From QHXW01 sp035280425 (GTDB lineage: Bacteria; Acidobacteriota; Terriglobia; Bryobacterales; Bryobacteraceae): a stretch of DNA of 64,000 nt. This document shows positions 6,772 through 15,391 of this stretch, piece by piece (the first letter of the stretch is position 1; each line of letters starts with the position of its first letter). The translations under genes and the position numbers were made by a program. The stretch spans positions 14,076 to 78,075 of the forward strand of contig DATEFW010000026.1 in the NCBI GenBank assembly GCA_035280425.1, written 5' to 3'. Under the pieces are notes generated by a model. The model saw only the letters and a list, made by a program, of their open reading frames with translations, searched no databases and was not told the origin of the DNA.

Positions 6772-9324
6772 TCACTCCGCCCATTTGACCCACGCCAGCT
6801 CATACGGCGCTATGGCGTCTTCGTGGTACGGAACCACTCGCACCGAAAATCCGCAGGAGCCGCTCTCGCGCAGATCGATTTCGGCTTCGTAGACATGCTC
6901 GGGGCTCGCCGTTCCCCTGTAAGCCATATCCGCAGATTGCCCCGAAACAATTTCGCCATCTTCGCGCACCGCACCGAAAAAGAGCTGCACGCGCACGTCG
7001 CCGGGTGTCAGGCCGCCGAGCAGGACTTTCGCCCTCACCTTCAGCTTGGAGCCGACGAAGATTTCCGTCGTGGTTCCGGTAGTCACCTCCATCACACGCA
7101 CCTCTGAACCATGCGTGCGCATGCGCTTTCGCCACTCGACCAGCGGCCGCACCCTGGCCGCCCGCTCCGCCGTTAGCCGGAGATGCCGCTGGCTCGCGGG
7201 AATATAGAACCGCTCGGTGTACTCCGCGACCATGCGGTTCGTGCTGAAGGCCGGCGTCAGCGTTTTCATTGACGCTTTCATCTTTGCGATCCAGCCATGC
7301 GGAATCCCCGAGGCATCCTGCTCGTAGAAAAGCGGCGCCACGTCATTCTCCAGCAGGTTGTAAAGCGCTTCGCTTTCCACTTGGTCCTGGTAATCCGCGT
7401 TGTCGTATTCTTCGCCCGCGCCGATCGCCCAGCCGTTTTCGCGATCGTAGCCTTCATCCCACCAGCCGTCCAGTACCGAAAGGTTTAGCCCGCCGTTGGC
7501 CAGGACTTTCATCCCGCTTGTGCCGCTAGCTTCGTTCGGACGGCGCGGCGTGTTGAGCCACACATCCACTCCCTGTACCAGGTAACGCGCCACTGACATA
7601 TCGTAATCTTCGAGGAATACGACGCGGTTGCGCATCTCCGGATCCCGGGCGAAGTGAATGATCTGCCGGATCAGTTCTTTGCCTTCGTGGTCGTGCGGGT
7701 GCGCCTTTCCTGCAAACAGAATCTGCACGGGATGCTTTGCGTCCGTCAGGATTCGCTTCAAGCGCGCGCAGTCATGCATGATGAGTGTCGCCCGCTTGTA
7801 GGTGGCGAACCGCCGCGCGAATCCGATGGTCAGCGCATCGGGCTCCAACACGCTGCGGGTAAGCGCCATTTCTGCCTCTGAAGAACCCCGCCGCTTCATC
7901 TGCTGTGCCAGTCTGGCGCGGGCGTAGTGAATGAGGCGCTCACGGCGGATCTGGTGAACGCGCCATAGCTCCTGGTCAGGAATGCGCTCGATCCACTCCC
8001 AGATCGTATGGTCGGCCGGATCTTCCGCCCACCTCGGCCCCAGATACCGGTCAAACAGCCCGCTCATTTCCATTGAAATCCACGATCGCGTGTGGACTCC
8101 GTTCGTCACGTAGCTGATGGGCACTTCTGCGAGCGGGTAGCCTGGCCACATCGCGTGCACCATTTTGCGCGTGACCTCGCCGTGCAGGCGGCTCACGCCG
8201 TTGGCATACGAACTGTGACGCGCAGCAAGGTACGCCATATTGAAGGGCTCATTGGCATCCGCCGCATTCCGCCGCCCGTATGACATAAGCCGTTCAAAGC
8301 TCAGCCCCAGTTGTTCCAGGTAACCGCGAAAATATTTTTCCATCAGCCAGGGTTCGAACTGGTCGAAGCCCGCGGGCACCGGCGTGTGCGTCGTGAACAC
8401 ATTGCCGGCCGATGCCGCCTGTCGCGCTTCGTAGTACGTCAATCCCAGCTCTTCTTTCAGCATTCTGGCGCGTTCGATTCCCAGGAACGCTGAGTGCCCC
8501 TCGTTCATGTGGCACACCGTGGGGCGGATTCCCAACGATTCGAGCGCGCGCAGTCCGCCGATTCCCAAAACAATTTCCTGCTGCACTCGCAGCTCCCGGT
8601 CCCCTCCATAGAGCGCGCCGGTGATTCTGCGGTCCTCGGGCGCGTTCTCCTTGATGTTGGTATCTAACAAATAGAGTGGCACCCTCCCCACCTGCACCTT
8701 CCAGATCTGTGCCTCGACGCGCCTGGATGGAAAATCGATCTCGACCAGATGCGGGCGCCCCTCCGCATCCGCCATCGGGCTGACGGGCAGCGTGTAAAAA
8801 TCGTTGGTCGGGTATTTCTCCTGCTGCCAGCCGTCCGCGCTGAGATATTGGCGGAAGTAGCCGCCCTGGTAGAGCAGCCCCACGCCCACCAGAGGCAGTC
8901 CGAGATCGCTGGCCGATTTCAAGTGATCGCCGGCCAGAATTCCCAGCCCGCCCGCGTAGTTGGGCACGCACTCTGTCAAGCCGAACTCCGCGGAAAAGTA
9001 GGCGATCGTGAGGCCGTTTGCGTCCGGATGCGCGCGCCGGAACCAGCCCGTGCCTCCCAGGTATTCGGCGAGGCTTCCCCAAACCCGATCCATCTGCGCC
9101 AGAAAGGCTTCGTCGGATTCGAGTTCCGCCAGCCGTTTCTGGTCGATTCTGCCCAGCATCAGCCGCGGGTTATGACCCGTCTCTTCCCAAAGATCGCTGT
9201 CCAGCCTGCGGAACAGCTCGATCGTCGGGTGGTCCCACGACCAACGCAGGTTTAGCGATAACTCGTGGAGACACTGCAGCCTGGCTGGCAGGCAGGGCAA
9301 CACATGAAAACCATAAACGCGCAT
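6772..9324 (-). CDS. glgP: Alpha-glucan phosphorylase, DUF3417-containing family
   Basis: An 850-residue glycogen/maltodextrin phosphorylase of the short bacterial/archaeal alpha-glucan phosphorylase type. It opens with the DUF3417 domain (LHELSLNLRWSWDHP, residues about 15-115). The catalytic domain includes AGGLGILAGDHLKSASDLG, FTTHTPVPAGFD, NGVHTRSWI and the PLP-binding segment EASGTSGMKVLANGGLNLS, in which K is the cofactor lysine. It releases glucose-1-phosphate from alpha-1,4-glucans using phosphate. A beta-sandwich-like tail follows (about 740-850). ATG at 9324 (MRVYGFHVLP) is preferred over an upstream start at 9432, because the family begins there and the longer form would overlap the kinase gene. 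It may be the last gene of the upstream TonB/SBP/kinase unit (64-bp gap). Confidence 0.92.
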   Translation of the reverse strand: MRVYGFHVLPCLPARLQCLHELSLNLRWSWDHPTIELFRRLDSDLWEETGHNPRLMLGRIDQKRLAELESDEAFLAQMDRVWGSLAEYLGGTGWFRRAHPDANGLTIAYFSAEFGLTECVPNYAGGLGILAGDHLKSASDLGLPLVGVGLLYQGGYFRQYLSADGWQQEKYPTNDFYTLPVSPMADAEGRPHLVEIDFPSRRVEAQIWKVQVGRVPLYLLDTNIKENAPEDRRITGALYGGDRELRVQQEIVLGIGGLRALESLGIRPTVCHMNEGHSAFLGIERARMLKEELGLTYYEARQAASAGNVFTTHTPVPAGFDQFEPWLMEKYFRGYLEQLGLSFERLMSYGRRNAADANEPFNMAYLAARHSSYANGVSRLHGEVTRKMVHAMWPGYPLAEVPISYVTNGVHTRSWISMEMSGLFDRYLGPRWAEDPADHTIWEWIERIPDQELWRVHQIRRERLIHYARARLAQQMKRRGSSEAEMALTRSVLEPDALTIGFARRFATYKRATLIMHDCARLKRILTDAKHPVQILFAGKAHPHDHEGKELIRQIIHFARDPEMRNRVVFLEDYDMSVARYLVQGVDVWLNTPRRPNEASGTSGMKVLANGGLNLSVLDGWWDEGYDRENGWAIGAGEEYDNADYQDQVESEALYNLLENDVAPLFYEQDASGIPHGWIAKMKASMKTLTPAFSTNRMVAEYTERFYIPASQRHLRLTAERAARVRPLVEWRKRMRTHGSEVRVMEVTTGTTTEIFVGSKLKVRAKVLLGGLTPGDVRVQLFFGAVREDGEIVSGQSADMAYRGTASPEHVYEAEIDLRESGSCGFSVRVVPYHEDAIAPYELAWVKWAE

Positions 9325-9388
9325 CGTGAATTTACCTGTTAAGGGGTCGTGCGCGGGGTTCTGCCGCGCTCTCAGAAAAATGTGGGCG

Positions 9389-11776
9389 TCAGGATGCCGG
9401 GACCGGCCTGTTGAGGAGCCCTTCGATAGCACTATACAACTCGTCCGCGTTCAATGGCTTAGTAACATATCCGTCCATGCCCGCGTCCAGGCATTTCTGG
9501 CGGTCCCCCGTCAAGGCATGCGCCGTCATCGCCAGGATCGGGATATGCCCTCCCTCGATCTTCTCCATCTCCCGGATTGCATGCGTGGTCTCGAGCCCGT
9601 CCATCCCGGGCATCTGGACGTCCATCAGAATCAGGTCAAAGGCATCTTCTCTTATGGCGCGAAGCGCCTCACTGCCATTCGAAGCCATTACTGGGATCAT
9701 CTGTTTATTATTCAATAACTTGGCAACGAGTTTTCGATTTACCGGATGATCCTCCGCCACCAGGATGCGGCGGCCTGCAAGCAGATTGTGCTCAGCCGGC
9801 TGAGACGCTCCCACTGCCGCCGGTGCTGCTTGAGTTGGTAAGCCGACTGCGAAGCGAATCGCGTCCAGCAGGCTGGACTGCATCACGGGCTTGACCAGGT
9901 ATCTCGCGATCCCCAGTTCGCGGCATCTCACGGCGTCGTTGGCCAAGTCGCCCGAACTCAGCATCATCACCACAGCGTCCTGGAGATCCGTATCCACCCG
10001 AATTTGCCGGACGACGTCGAAGCCGTCCATGTCCGGCATCTGCGCATCGAGGAGCAGGAGCCTGTAGGGATTTCCTGCCGCCTTCGCCTGCCGCATCATG
10101 CTGATGCCGACCAGCCCGGAATCGGCGGGGTCGGGCCGCATGCCCCAGATGGTGCAGACTTCGTTCAAAATGCGGCGGTTAATGGCATTGTCGTCCACGA
10201 TCAGAACCCGCATGCCGGCCAACTGTTCCAACTCCGCGCACCCGGCATGGTTTGGCGCCGCAGCCGCACGGCTGGCGCGCACGGTGAAATGGAAGCGGCT
10301 GCCCCGGCCTTCCTGGCTTTCGAGCCAAATTCGGCCCCCCATCAGCTCGACCAGTCGCGTGCAGATGCTCAGGCCCAGTCCAGTTCCTCCGTGCTTGCGC
10401 GTGGTGGAGCCGTCGGCCTGGATAAACGCCTCGAAAATAGCCTGCTGGCGGTCCGGGGCGATTCCGATTCCGGTATCGCTCACGGTAAAGTGCAACAGAA
10501 CCCACGCATCGGTCTGGCGCTCGACCTCCACCGAGACGATAACTTCTCCTTTCTCGGTGAATTTGATGGCATTGCCGACCAGATTCAACAGGATCTGGCG
10601 CAGACGGACCGGATCCCCCACCAGCATTCCGGGGATTTCCGGCGCGATGTGGCACAACAACTCCAATCCCTTCTGGTGGGCCTTCAGCGCCAGGGTCCGG
10701 AACGCCTGGTCAAGCAGGTCTTCGGCACCGAACGGCACCGGGTCGAGCACCATCTTGCCTGCCTCGATCCGCGAGAAGTCGAGAACGTCATTGATGATCG
10801 ATAACAGCACCAGAGCCGAGTTTTTGACCGTGGAGGCGTATTCGCGCTGTTCCGGTGTCAGGGCCGTTTGCAAGACCAGCTCGATCATGCCGAGAATGCC
10901 GTTCATCGGAGTGCGAATCTCGTGGCTCATGTTGGCCAGGAATTCGCTCTTCAGGCGGTTGGCCTCCTGCGCTTCGTGGACCAGATGAATCAGCTCCTGG
11001 CGGGAGATGTCCAGTTCCTCGACCATGTGATTGAAGGCCACAGTCAGATCCGAGACTTCGTCGATGCTCACCACCGGGGCACGCTGCTTGAGGTCTCCGG
11101 CAGCTACTTTGCGGCTGAAGATCACCAGATCATTGAGGGGCTGAAGAAGCCTGCGGAGCTGGAAGTAGTGGACCGCGAAAATCAGCATCAGCGCCAGGAT
11201 GGCGACCGTCAATCCGTTGGCCACGGTACGGATGAACAGGGTCCTCTGCTTGGCCATGGAAAACCCCACACGGACGACTCCGATTCTGGTCTTCTTAGGT
11301 TGTGAGGATTCCCAGTCCAGCAACTGCGACGCACCGTTTGTGGATACTTCCGAGGCGATGTCCAAAAATGCGCTGCGGCCTGCGACGCCGCGGAAGATCG
11401 CCGCCGGCGAAGATCCGCGGATTTCCGGTCGCACCGGAATGCCCGACAGGGGGAAACCCTGGCGTGCAACCGCAGCCAGCACGCGGCCGGACGCGTCGGT
11501 CATTTGCACATAAAGCACGTCTTCGCTTGCCAGCGCAGCCTGCGCCGTGCGCTCGAGCTCCGGCCGGTTGCGCACGAGCATGGCGAGCTCGCTTTGACTG
11601 GCCAGAAATTCGGCCAGCAGTCCGGCGCGCGCCTCCAGTTGCTGTTGCAAGACCGAGCGCTGCGTTACCAGAAAGAGTCCGACAAGACAGGCAACCGAGA
11701 TTCCCACGAGGCTAGTATTCGCCGCTAGCGCGCGCGTCAGCAGGCTGGTGTGCCGGGTTGGAGGGGCGGGAGTCAT
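9389..11776 (-). CDS. Hybrid sensor histidine kinase with two receiver domains (BarA-like layout)
   Basis: A 795-residue membrane kinase. Transmembrane helix 1 is at about 20-40, a periplasmic sensor of about 145 residues follows, helix 2 is at about 185-205 and HAMP at about 206-260. The HisKA box is SEFLANMSHEIRTPMNGILG, with the phospho-His. The HATPase_c domain has the N box LVGNAIKFTEKGEV, the G1 box DTGIGIAPD and the G2 box HGGTGLGLSI. Receiver 1 is VLIVDDNAIN...LLLDAQMPDMDG; receiver 2 is ILVAEDHPVN...LILMDVQMPGMDG. Both have the acidic pair and phospho-Asp. No Hpt or DNA-binding output is attached, so the signal must leave to a separate phosphotransfer partner. It starts 4 bp after the stop of the substrate-binding-protein gene, implying co-transcription and a joint sensing role. 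Confidence 0.92.
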   Translation of the reverse strand: MTPAPPTRHTSLLTRALAANTSLVGISVACLVGLFLVTQRSVLQQQLEARAGLLAEFLASQSELAMLVRNRPELERTAQAALASEDVLYVQMTDASGRVLAAVARQGFPLSGIPVRPEIRGSSPAAIFRGVAGRSAFLDIASEVSTNGASQLLDWESSQPKKTRIGVVRVGFSMAKQRTLFIRTVANGLTVAILALMLIFAVHYFQLRRLLQPLNDLVIFSRKVAAGDLKQRAPVVSIDEVSDLTVAFNHMVEELDISRQELIHLVHEAQEANRLKSEFLANMSHEIRTPMNGILGMIELVLQTALTPEQREYASTVKNSALVLLSIINDVLDFSRIEAGKMVLDPVPFGAEDLLDQAFRTLALKAHQKGLELLCHIAPEIPGMLVGDPVRLRQILLNLVGNAIKFTEKGEVIVSVEVERQTDAWVLLHFTVSDTGIGIAPDRQQAIFEAFIQADGSTTRKHGGTGLGLSICTRLVELMGGRIWLESQEGRGSRFHFTVRASRAAAAPNHAGCAELEQLAGMRVLIVDDNAINRRILNEVCTIWGMRPDPADSGLVGISMMRQAKAAGNPYRLLLLDAQMPDMDGFDVVRQIRVDTDLQDAVVMMLSSGDLANDAVRCRELGIARYLVKPVMQSSLLDAIRFAVGLPTQAAPAAVGASQPAEHNLLAGRRILVAEDHPVNRKLVAKLLNNKQMIPVMASNGSEALRAIREDAFDLILMDVQMPGMDGLETTHAIREMEKIEGGHIPILAMTAHALTGDRQKCLDAGMDGYVTKPLNADELYSAIEGLLNRPVPAS

Positions 11777-11780
11777 GGGT

Positions 11781-12713
11781 TCATTGGAGAATAGAGAAAT
11801 CCCCTCCCCGTGCTGCTTCGGGCGAATATCGCAGCCCCAGAAGGCGGAGCACGCTCTGATTCACCGCTATTTTCAACTTGCGCGGGCCTTCAACCGGGCG
11901 CACCGCCTGGCCGTTGAGGATCTGTAATGCGACCTCACCCGTTTGCCGACCGACGTCGCGGAAATCCGGGTACACGCCGATTGCGGCGCCGGCGCGCGCG
12001 AAGCTTTCCGAGAATCCGATGAGCGGCAGGCGCTGTTCGATCGAGGCCAGGATCAGAGGCTTGATGGTGGCGCTGTTGTAAAGGGCGCCGTCGGGAAGGC
12101 ACCACACGAAATCCACTGCTCCTTTGAGCCGCAGCAACGCAGGCATTAATGCCTCCGGGCCCGGGCAGTCGATCACTTGGACCGTGAAGCCTGCCTGTTC
12201 GGCTCGCGCCGCGATCGCGGCAGCAGCCGGGCCTCCCAGGCTGGAATTGCGGATCAAGCCGAGCCGTGTTTTTCCGGGGAACAGCTGCTTGAGCCGCGCG
12301 AGCAGCACTTGCACCGGAACGTCGAGAGCGATGGTGGCCGCCGGGGTGAGCTGCTCCGGAAGGTTGGAAGGAACATGCCGCAGCACCATTGCAGAAATGA
12401 CAGGAATTTTCGCGCCCTCGGCAGTGATCCGGTCGAGCGCGCCGGTTCCCAGTGCGATGATCAAGCGAGTACCCGGGCGGTCGACGCGGTCTGTGCTCCC
12501 CGCCTGGGCCAGGTCGACAATACGAATTTCAACGGAATCGCCGAACGCGCCGCGAATGCCTTCTACAGCCTCACGATGTGCCTCAACACCCAGGCTGGCG
12601 ACGATCGTTACGGCCGCAGCCCGCGGACGCGAGCTGTCATCGTCATCGCATCGCAGGGCGGGGCAGGCCGCAGCGAGCGCCGCCAGCGCGAGGATCGCGC
12701 CGCCAAAGCGCAT
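11781..12713 (-). CDS. ABC-type substrate-binding protein (PF04392-like), orphan
   Basis: About 310 residues with the two-lobed periplasmic binding fold of the ABC_sub_bind (TrpX-like) family: LIIALGTGALDRITAEGA, KIPVISAMVLRHVP, GKTRLGLIRNSS, and near the end GVYPDFRDVGRQTGEVALQI followed by LKIAVNQSVLRLLGL. The N-terminus is hydrophobic (MRFGGAILALAALAAACPAL), consistent with export, possibly as a lipoprotein at LAAAC. ATG at 12713 gives a 2-bp gap to the receptor stop; ATG at 12734 is possible and would overlap it by 19 bp. No permease or ATPase lies in the window. It sits between a TonB receptor and a membrane kinase, which suggests it presents a ligand to the sensor rather than to a transporter. 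Ligand unknown. Confidence 0.82.
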   Translation of the reverse strand: MRFGGAILALAALAAACPALRCDDDDSSRPRAAAVTIVASLGVEAHREAVEGIRGAFGDSVEIRIVDLAQAGSTDRVDRPGTRLIIALGTGALDRITAEGAKIPVISAMVLRHVPSNLPEQLTPAATIALDVPVQVLLARLKQLFPGKTRLGLIRNSSLGGPAAAAIAARAEQAGFTVQVIDCPGPEALMPALLRLKGAVDFVWCLPDGALYNSATIKPLILASIEQRLPLIGFSESFARAGAAIGVYPDFRDVGRQTGEVALQILNGQAVRPVEGPRKLKIAVNQSVLRLLGLRYSPEAARGGDFSILQ

Positions 12714-12715
12714 GC

Positions 12716-14722
12716 CTACTCGCGCGTCCGCCATATCAGCTTCACGAATAGGGCCCGGCCATCCTCTAATATGCGGTCCTCGGGCAAACCCACTCCGACC
12801 GGATCGTAATATGCGCGGTTGAACAGATTGCGCACGCCGAATTGCAGGTCAAAGTCGGGGTGAAGCCGGTTGGTGGTGAACGTCAGATCCGCCAGCCAGT
12901 AGGATGGCACCACGGCATCCGTCATGGTGTAGCGGCTGCTGAGATATTGGACCGCCGCCGCCGCCTTCAGCTTGTTTTTAGCCAGCGGCAGCGCCGCCCG
13001 CAGTTTCCCGATGGTGCGAGGCGAATTGCCAGGGGCGTCGTGGTCTTCATCAAAACCGGCCCGCTCGACTGCCAGGCTGGCTGTGGTTTCGAGTGGCCCC
13101 AGCGGTTTCGCGCTGAACTCCCCTTCCACGCCGCTGGCATGGCTGCGCGCTACGTTCTGGTATTGCGTCATGCCGGAATCGAGCGTCGTTGCCTGGATCA
13201 GATCGCCCAGCCGGTAATGGTAGGCGGTCACCAATCCGCTGATCGCGCTGGTGAAGCGATGCTCCGCGGAGACTTCATAGGTATCGGCTTTCTCGGGGCG
13301 CAGGAACCAGTTAGTGACCTGCGAAATTCCGTCTGCGTAAAACTCCTCATAGGCGTTCGGATTGCGAAAAGCCCGGCCCACCAGGAACTTGTAGGAGGAT
13401 TTCGCCGATGCCTGGTAAACCAGCGCCACCCGCGGCGAAACGAAATGCCGGTGGTTTTTGGAGTCATCGAAACGCACGCCGAAATAGGCGTTCCATTTGG
13501 GAGAAAGCTGCCATTGCTGCTGCGCGAAAAAGCCGTAAGAGATATCGGGATGATCGGCGCTCAGGTACATAACCGCATCCGGCGAAGCTTCGTAATAATG
13601 CTGAAGCGCCCGCAGGTCGGCATTGAGCTCGCTGCCCACGGTGAGCACGCCGACGTGCGGAACCGAAAAATCATAGGCCAACTGAGTGCCGACCCAATCG
13701 CCCGCGCCCAGATCCCGCCAGTCTTGCACCAGGCCGCCATCGGCATAGTCGTAGCGCGCCCGGTAGCGGTACCGGTCGTAATAAATGCGCCAGCGCACTT
13801 TGCGGTCCGATGAAAGATCGCGGGAGTAGGCTGCCTCGAAAAACCCGCGGGCATCCAAAATCCGGTTGGCGGGATCGTTGAAGACGGTTCTATACCACGC
13901 GGTGGGGACCTGCTTTTCGCGCGCCCCGAAATATCCGGTAAACGTCCAGTTGCGCCAGATCAGGTTGGCGAAGGTATGGTAGCCCCGCTCGCCATCGCCG
14001 CCTATCGCGCGCCCGTAATCGGTCGCCGGGCTGTCGAACTCCGGAAAATACAGGGACTGGCCGCCGTTATTGAAGACCGACGCCGAAAGCAGCAGATTGG
14101 CTCCGCGCCCGAGCGGAAGGCCCGCCGAAATCATGCCCTTGCGCTCGCCGAAACTGGCAATCTCGGTGGAGGCCCGCAGACGTTTGGCTTCCACAGGCGA
14201 TTTGGTGACGATGTTGATCGTGGCGAAGATGCCGTTGCTGCCGTAGAGCGCCGAGGACGGGCCGCGCACGATCTCGATGCGTTTGACCAGGTCCATATCG
14301 AGATCGAAATCCTGCCCGAAAAAGTTGTTGGAACTATAGATGTTCTCGGTGAGGTAATGGCCGTTGAGCATCGCCAGGAAGCGGGTGTTGTAATCGCCCG
14401 GAATCGAAAAACCGCGCAGGCCTGCGTAGTGATAGGAGCGGTCGTAGGTGACGTAAAATCCGCGGACGGCGGCCAACGCTTCACCGAGCGTGCGGAATCC
14501 ATACTTCCGGATATCCTCGGCCGTAATAATCGTAATGCTGGCAGGCGCCTCCTGAAGCGTTTGGTTGTGAAGGGTGGCAGCCTCGACCACCGGCATATCC
14601 TCAAAAAGCACCGATTCAGGCGACGTTCCCTGAGGCGGCTCGGAAGTCTGCGCGAAAGCGGGCGCCAGCGGCGCTGTTGCCATTACGGCCAGGGCGATTG
14701 ACACCAGTCTTCGGCGTAGCAT
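12716..14722 (-). CDS. TonB-dependent outer-membrane receptor
   Basis: 668 residues with a signal peptide (MLRRRLVSIALAVMATAPLA, cleavage near AFAQ). The plug domain spans about 45-165: APASITIITAEDIRKYGFRT, VRGFYVTYD, then VKRIEIVRGPSSALYGSNG. The last motif is the hallmark of siderophore, cobalamin or sugar receptors. The rest alternates in beta-barrel fashion (SYKFLVGRAFRNPNAYEEFY) and ends with an aromatic strand. It imports or senses a ligand across the outer membrane using TonB energy. It is the first gene of the minus-strand unit TonB receptor / binding protein / hybrid kinase, diverging from msrA. The ligand is not predictable from sequence alone. Confidence 0.9.
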   Translation of the reverse strand: MLRRRLVSIALAVMATAPLAPAFAQTSEPPQGTSPESVLFEDMPVVEAATLHNQTLQEAPASITIITAEDIRKYGFRTLGEALAAVRGFYVTYDRSYHYAGLRGFSIPGDYNTRFLAMLNGHYLTENIYSSNNFFGQDFDLDMDLVKRIEIVRGPSSALYGSNGIFATINIVTKSPVEAKRLRASTEIASFGERKGMISAGLPLGRGANLLLSASVFNNGGQSLYFPEFDSPATDYGRAIGGDGERGYHTFANLIWRNWTFTGYFGAREKQVPTAWYRTVFNDPANRILDARGFFEAAYSRDLSSDRKVRWRIYYDRYRYRARYDYADGGLVQDWRDLGAGDWVGTQLAYDFSVPHVGVLTVGSELNADLRALQHYYEASPDAVMYLSADHPDISYGFFAQQQWQLSPKWNAYFGVRFDDSKNHRHFVSPRVALVYQASAKSSYKFLVGRAFRNPNAYEEFYADGISQVTNWFLRPEKADTYEVSAEHRFTSAISGLVTAYHYRLGDLIQATTLDSGMTQYQNVARSHASGVEGEFSAKPLGPLETTASLAVERAGFDEDHDAPGNSPRTIGKLRAALPLAKNKLKAAAAVQYLSSRYTMTDAVVPSYWLADLTFTTNRLHPDFDLQFGVRNLFNRAYYDPVGVGLPEDRILEDGRALFVKLIWRTRE

Positions 14723-14829
14723 AGAGTTCTGCCGTTGGATGAATCGGCAGTTTCCGGATGGGTCTGTAGAGCATCCAGTGCTCAGGTGGTGGAGCGCGGC
14801 AAGCGGGTCATCGGTTAAAACAGAGATAT

Positions 14830-15375
14830 ATGGCCAGTTCGGAACAAGCGGTGCTGGGCGGCGGGTGTTTCTGGTGCCTGGAAGCGGTTTACGAGCAAAT
14901 GGAAGGCGTCATCTCGGTCGAGTCCGGTTACATGGGCGGCCACGAGCCGGAGCCGACCTACCAGGACGTTTGCGCGGGCGATACGGGGCACATCGAAGTG
15001 GTGCGCATCACATTCGATCCCGGCGTCACTTCCTACCGCGACATTCTCGAAGTTTTCTTCGCCATTCACGACCCCACGACGCGCGACCGGCAGGGCAACG
15101 ATACGGGCGTGCAGTACCGGTCGATTATCTTTTATTTATCGGAGGAGCAGCGCGCGGCGGCCGAACAGACGATCGCGGAGCTCAGCCGCGCCCGGATCTG
15201 GAAAGATCCGATCGTGACCGAGCTGCGGCCGGTTGCGGCCTTCTACCGCGCCGAGGATTATCACCAGCATTATTTTCAAAACAATCCGCGGCAGCCGTAT
15301 TGCTCGTTTGTGGTGGCGCCGAAGCTCAAGAAATTCCGCGACAAATTTACCGCCAAAGTGAAGAAGCCGGCTTGA
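14830..15375 (+). CDS. msrA: Peptide methionine-S-sulfoxide reductase MsrA
   Basis: 181 residues, the normal length for a single-domain MsrA. GGGCFWCLEAVYEQ carries the catalytic Cys in the G-C-F-W motif, followed by GYMGGH and the substrate-binding region DPTTRDRQGNDTGVQYRS. The C-terminal AEDYHQHYF is also conserved. It reduces methionine-S-sulfoxide in proteins using thioredoxin. No MsrB domain is fused. It diverges from the TonB receptor gene and converges with the VPS10/BNR gene, from which it is separated by a hairpin. Confidence 0.95.
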   Translation: MASSEQAVLGGGCFWCLEAVYEQMEGVISVESGYMGGHEPEPTYQDVCAGDTGHIEVVRITFDPGVTSYRDILEVFFAIHDPTTRDRQGNDTGVQYRSIIFYLSEEQRAAAEQTIAELSRARIWKDPIVTELRPVAAFYRAEDYHQHYFQNNPRQPYCSFVVAPKLKKFRDKFTAKVKKPA

Positions 15376-15381
15376 GCCGGC
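15366..15381. terminator. Hairpin between convergent genes
   Basis: GCCGGC, TTGA, GCCGGC forms a perfect 6-bp GC stem with a 4-base loop that includes the msrA stop codon. It lies between the converging msrA and VPS10/BNR genes, only 16 bases apart, and could act in both directions. There is no T-tract, so intrinsic termination is uncertain. Confidence 0.4.
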
Positions 15382-15391
15382 CGGTTGGCGC

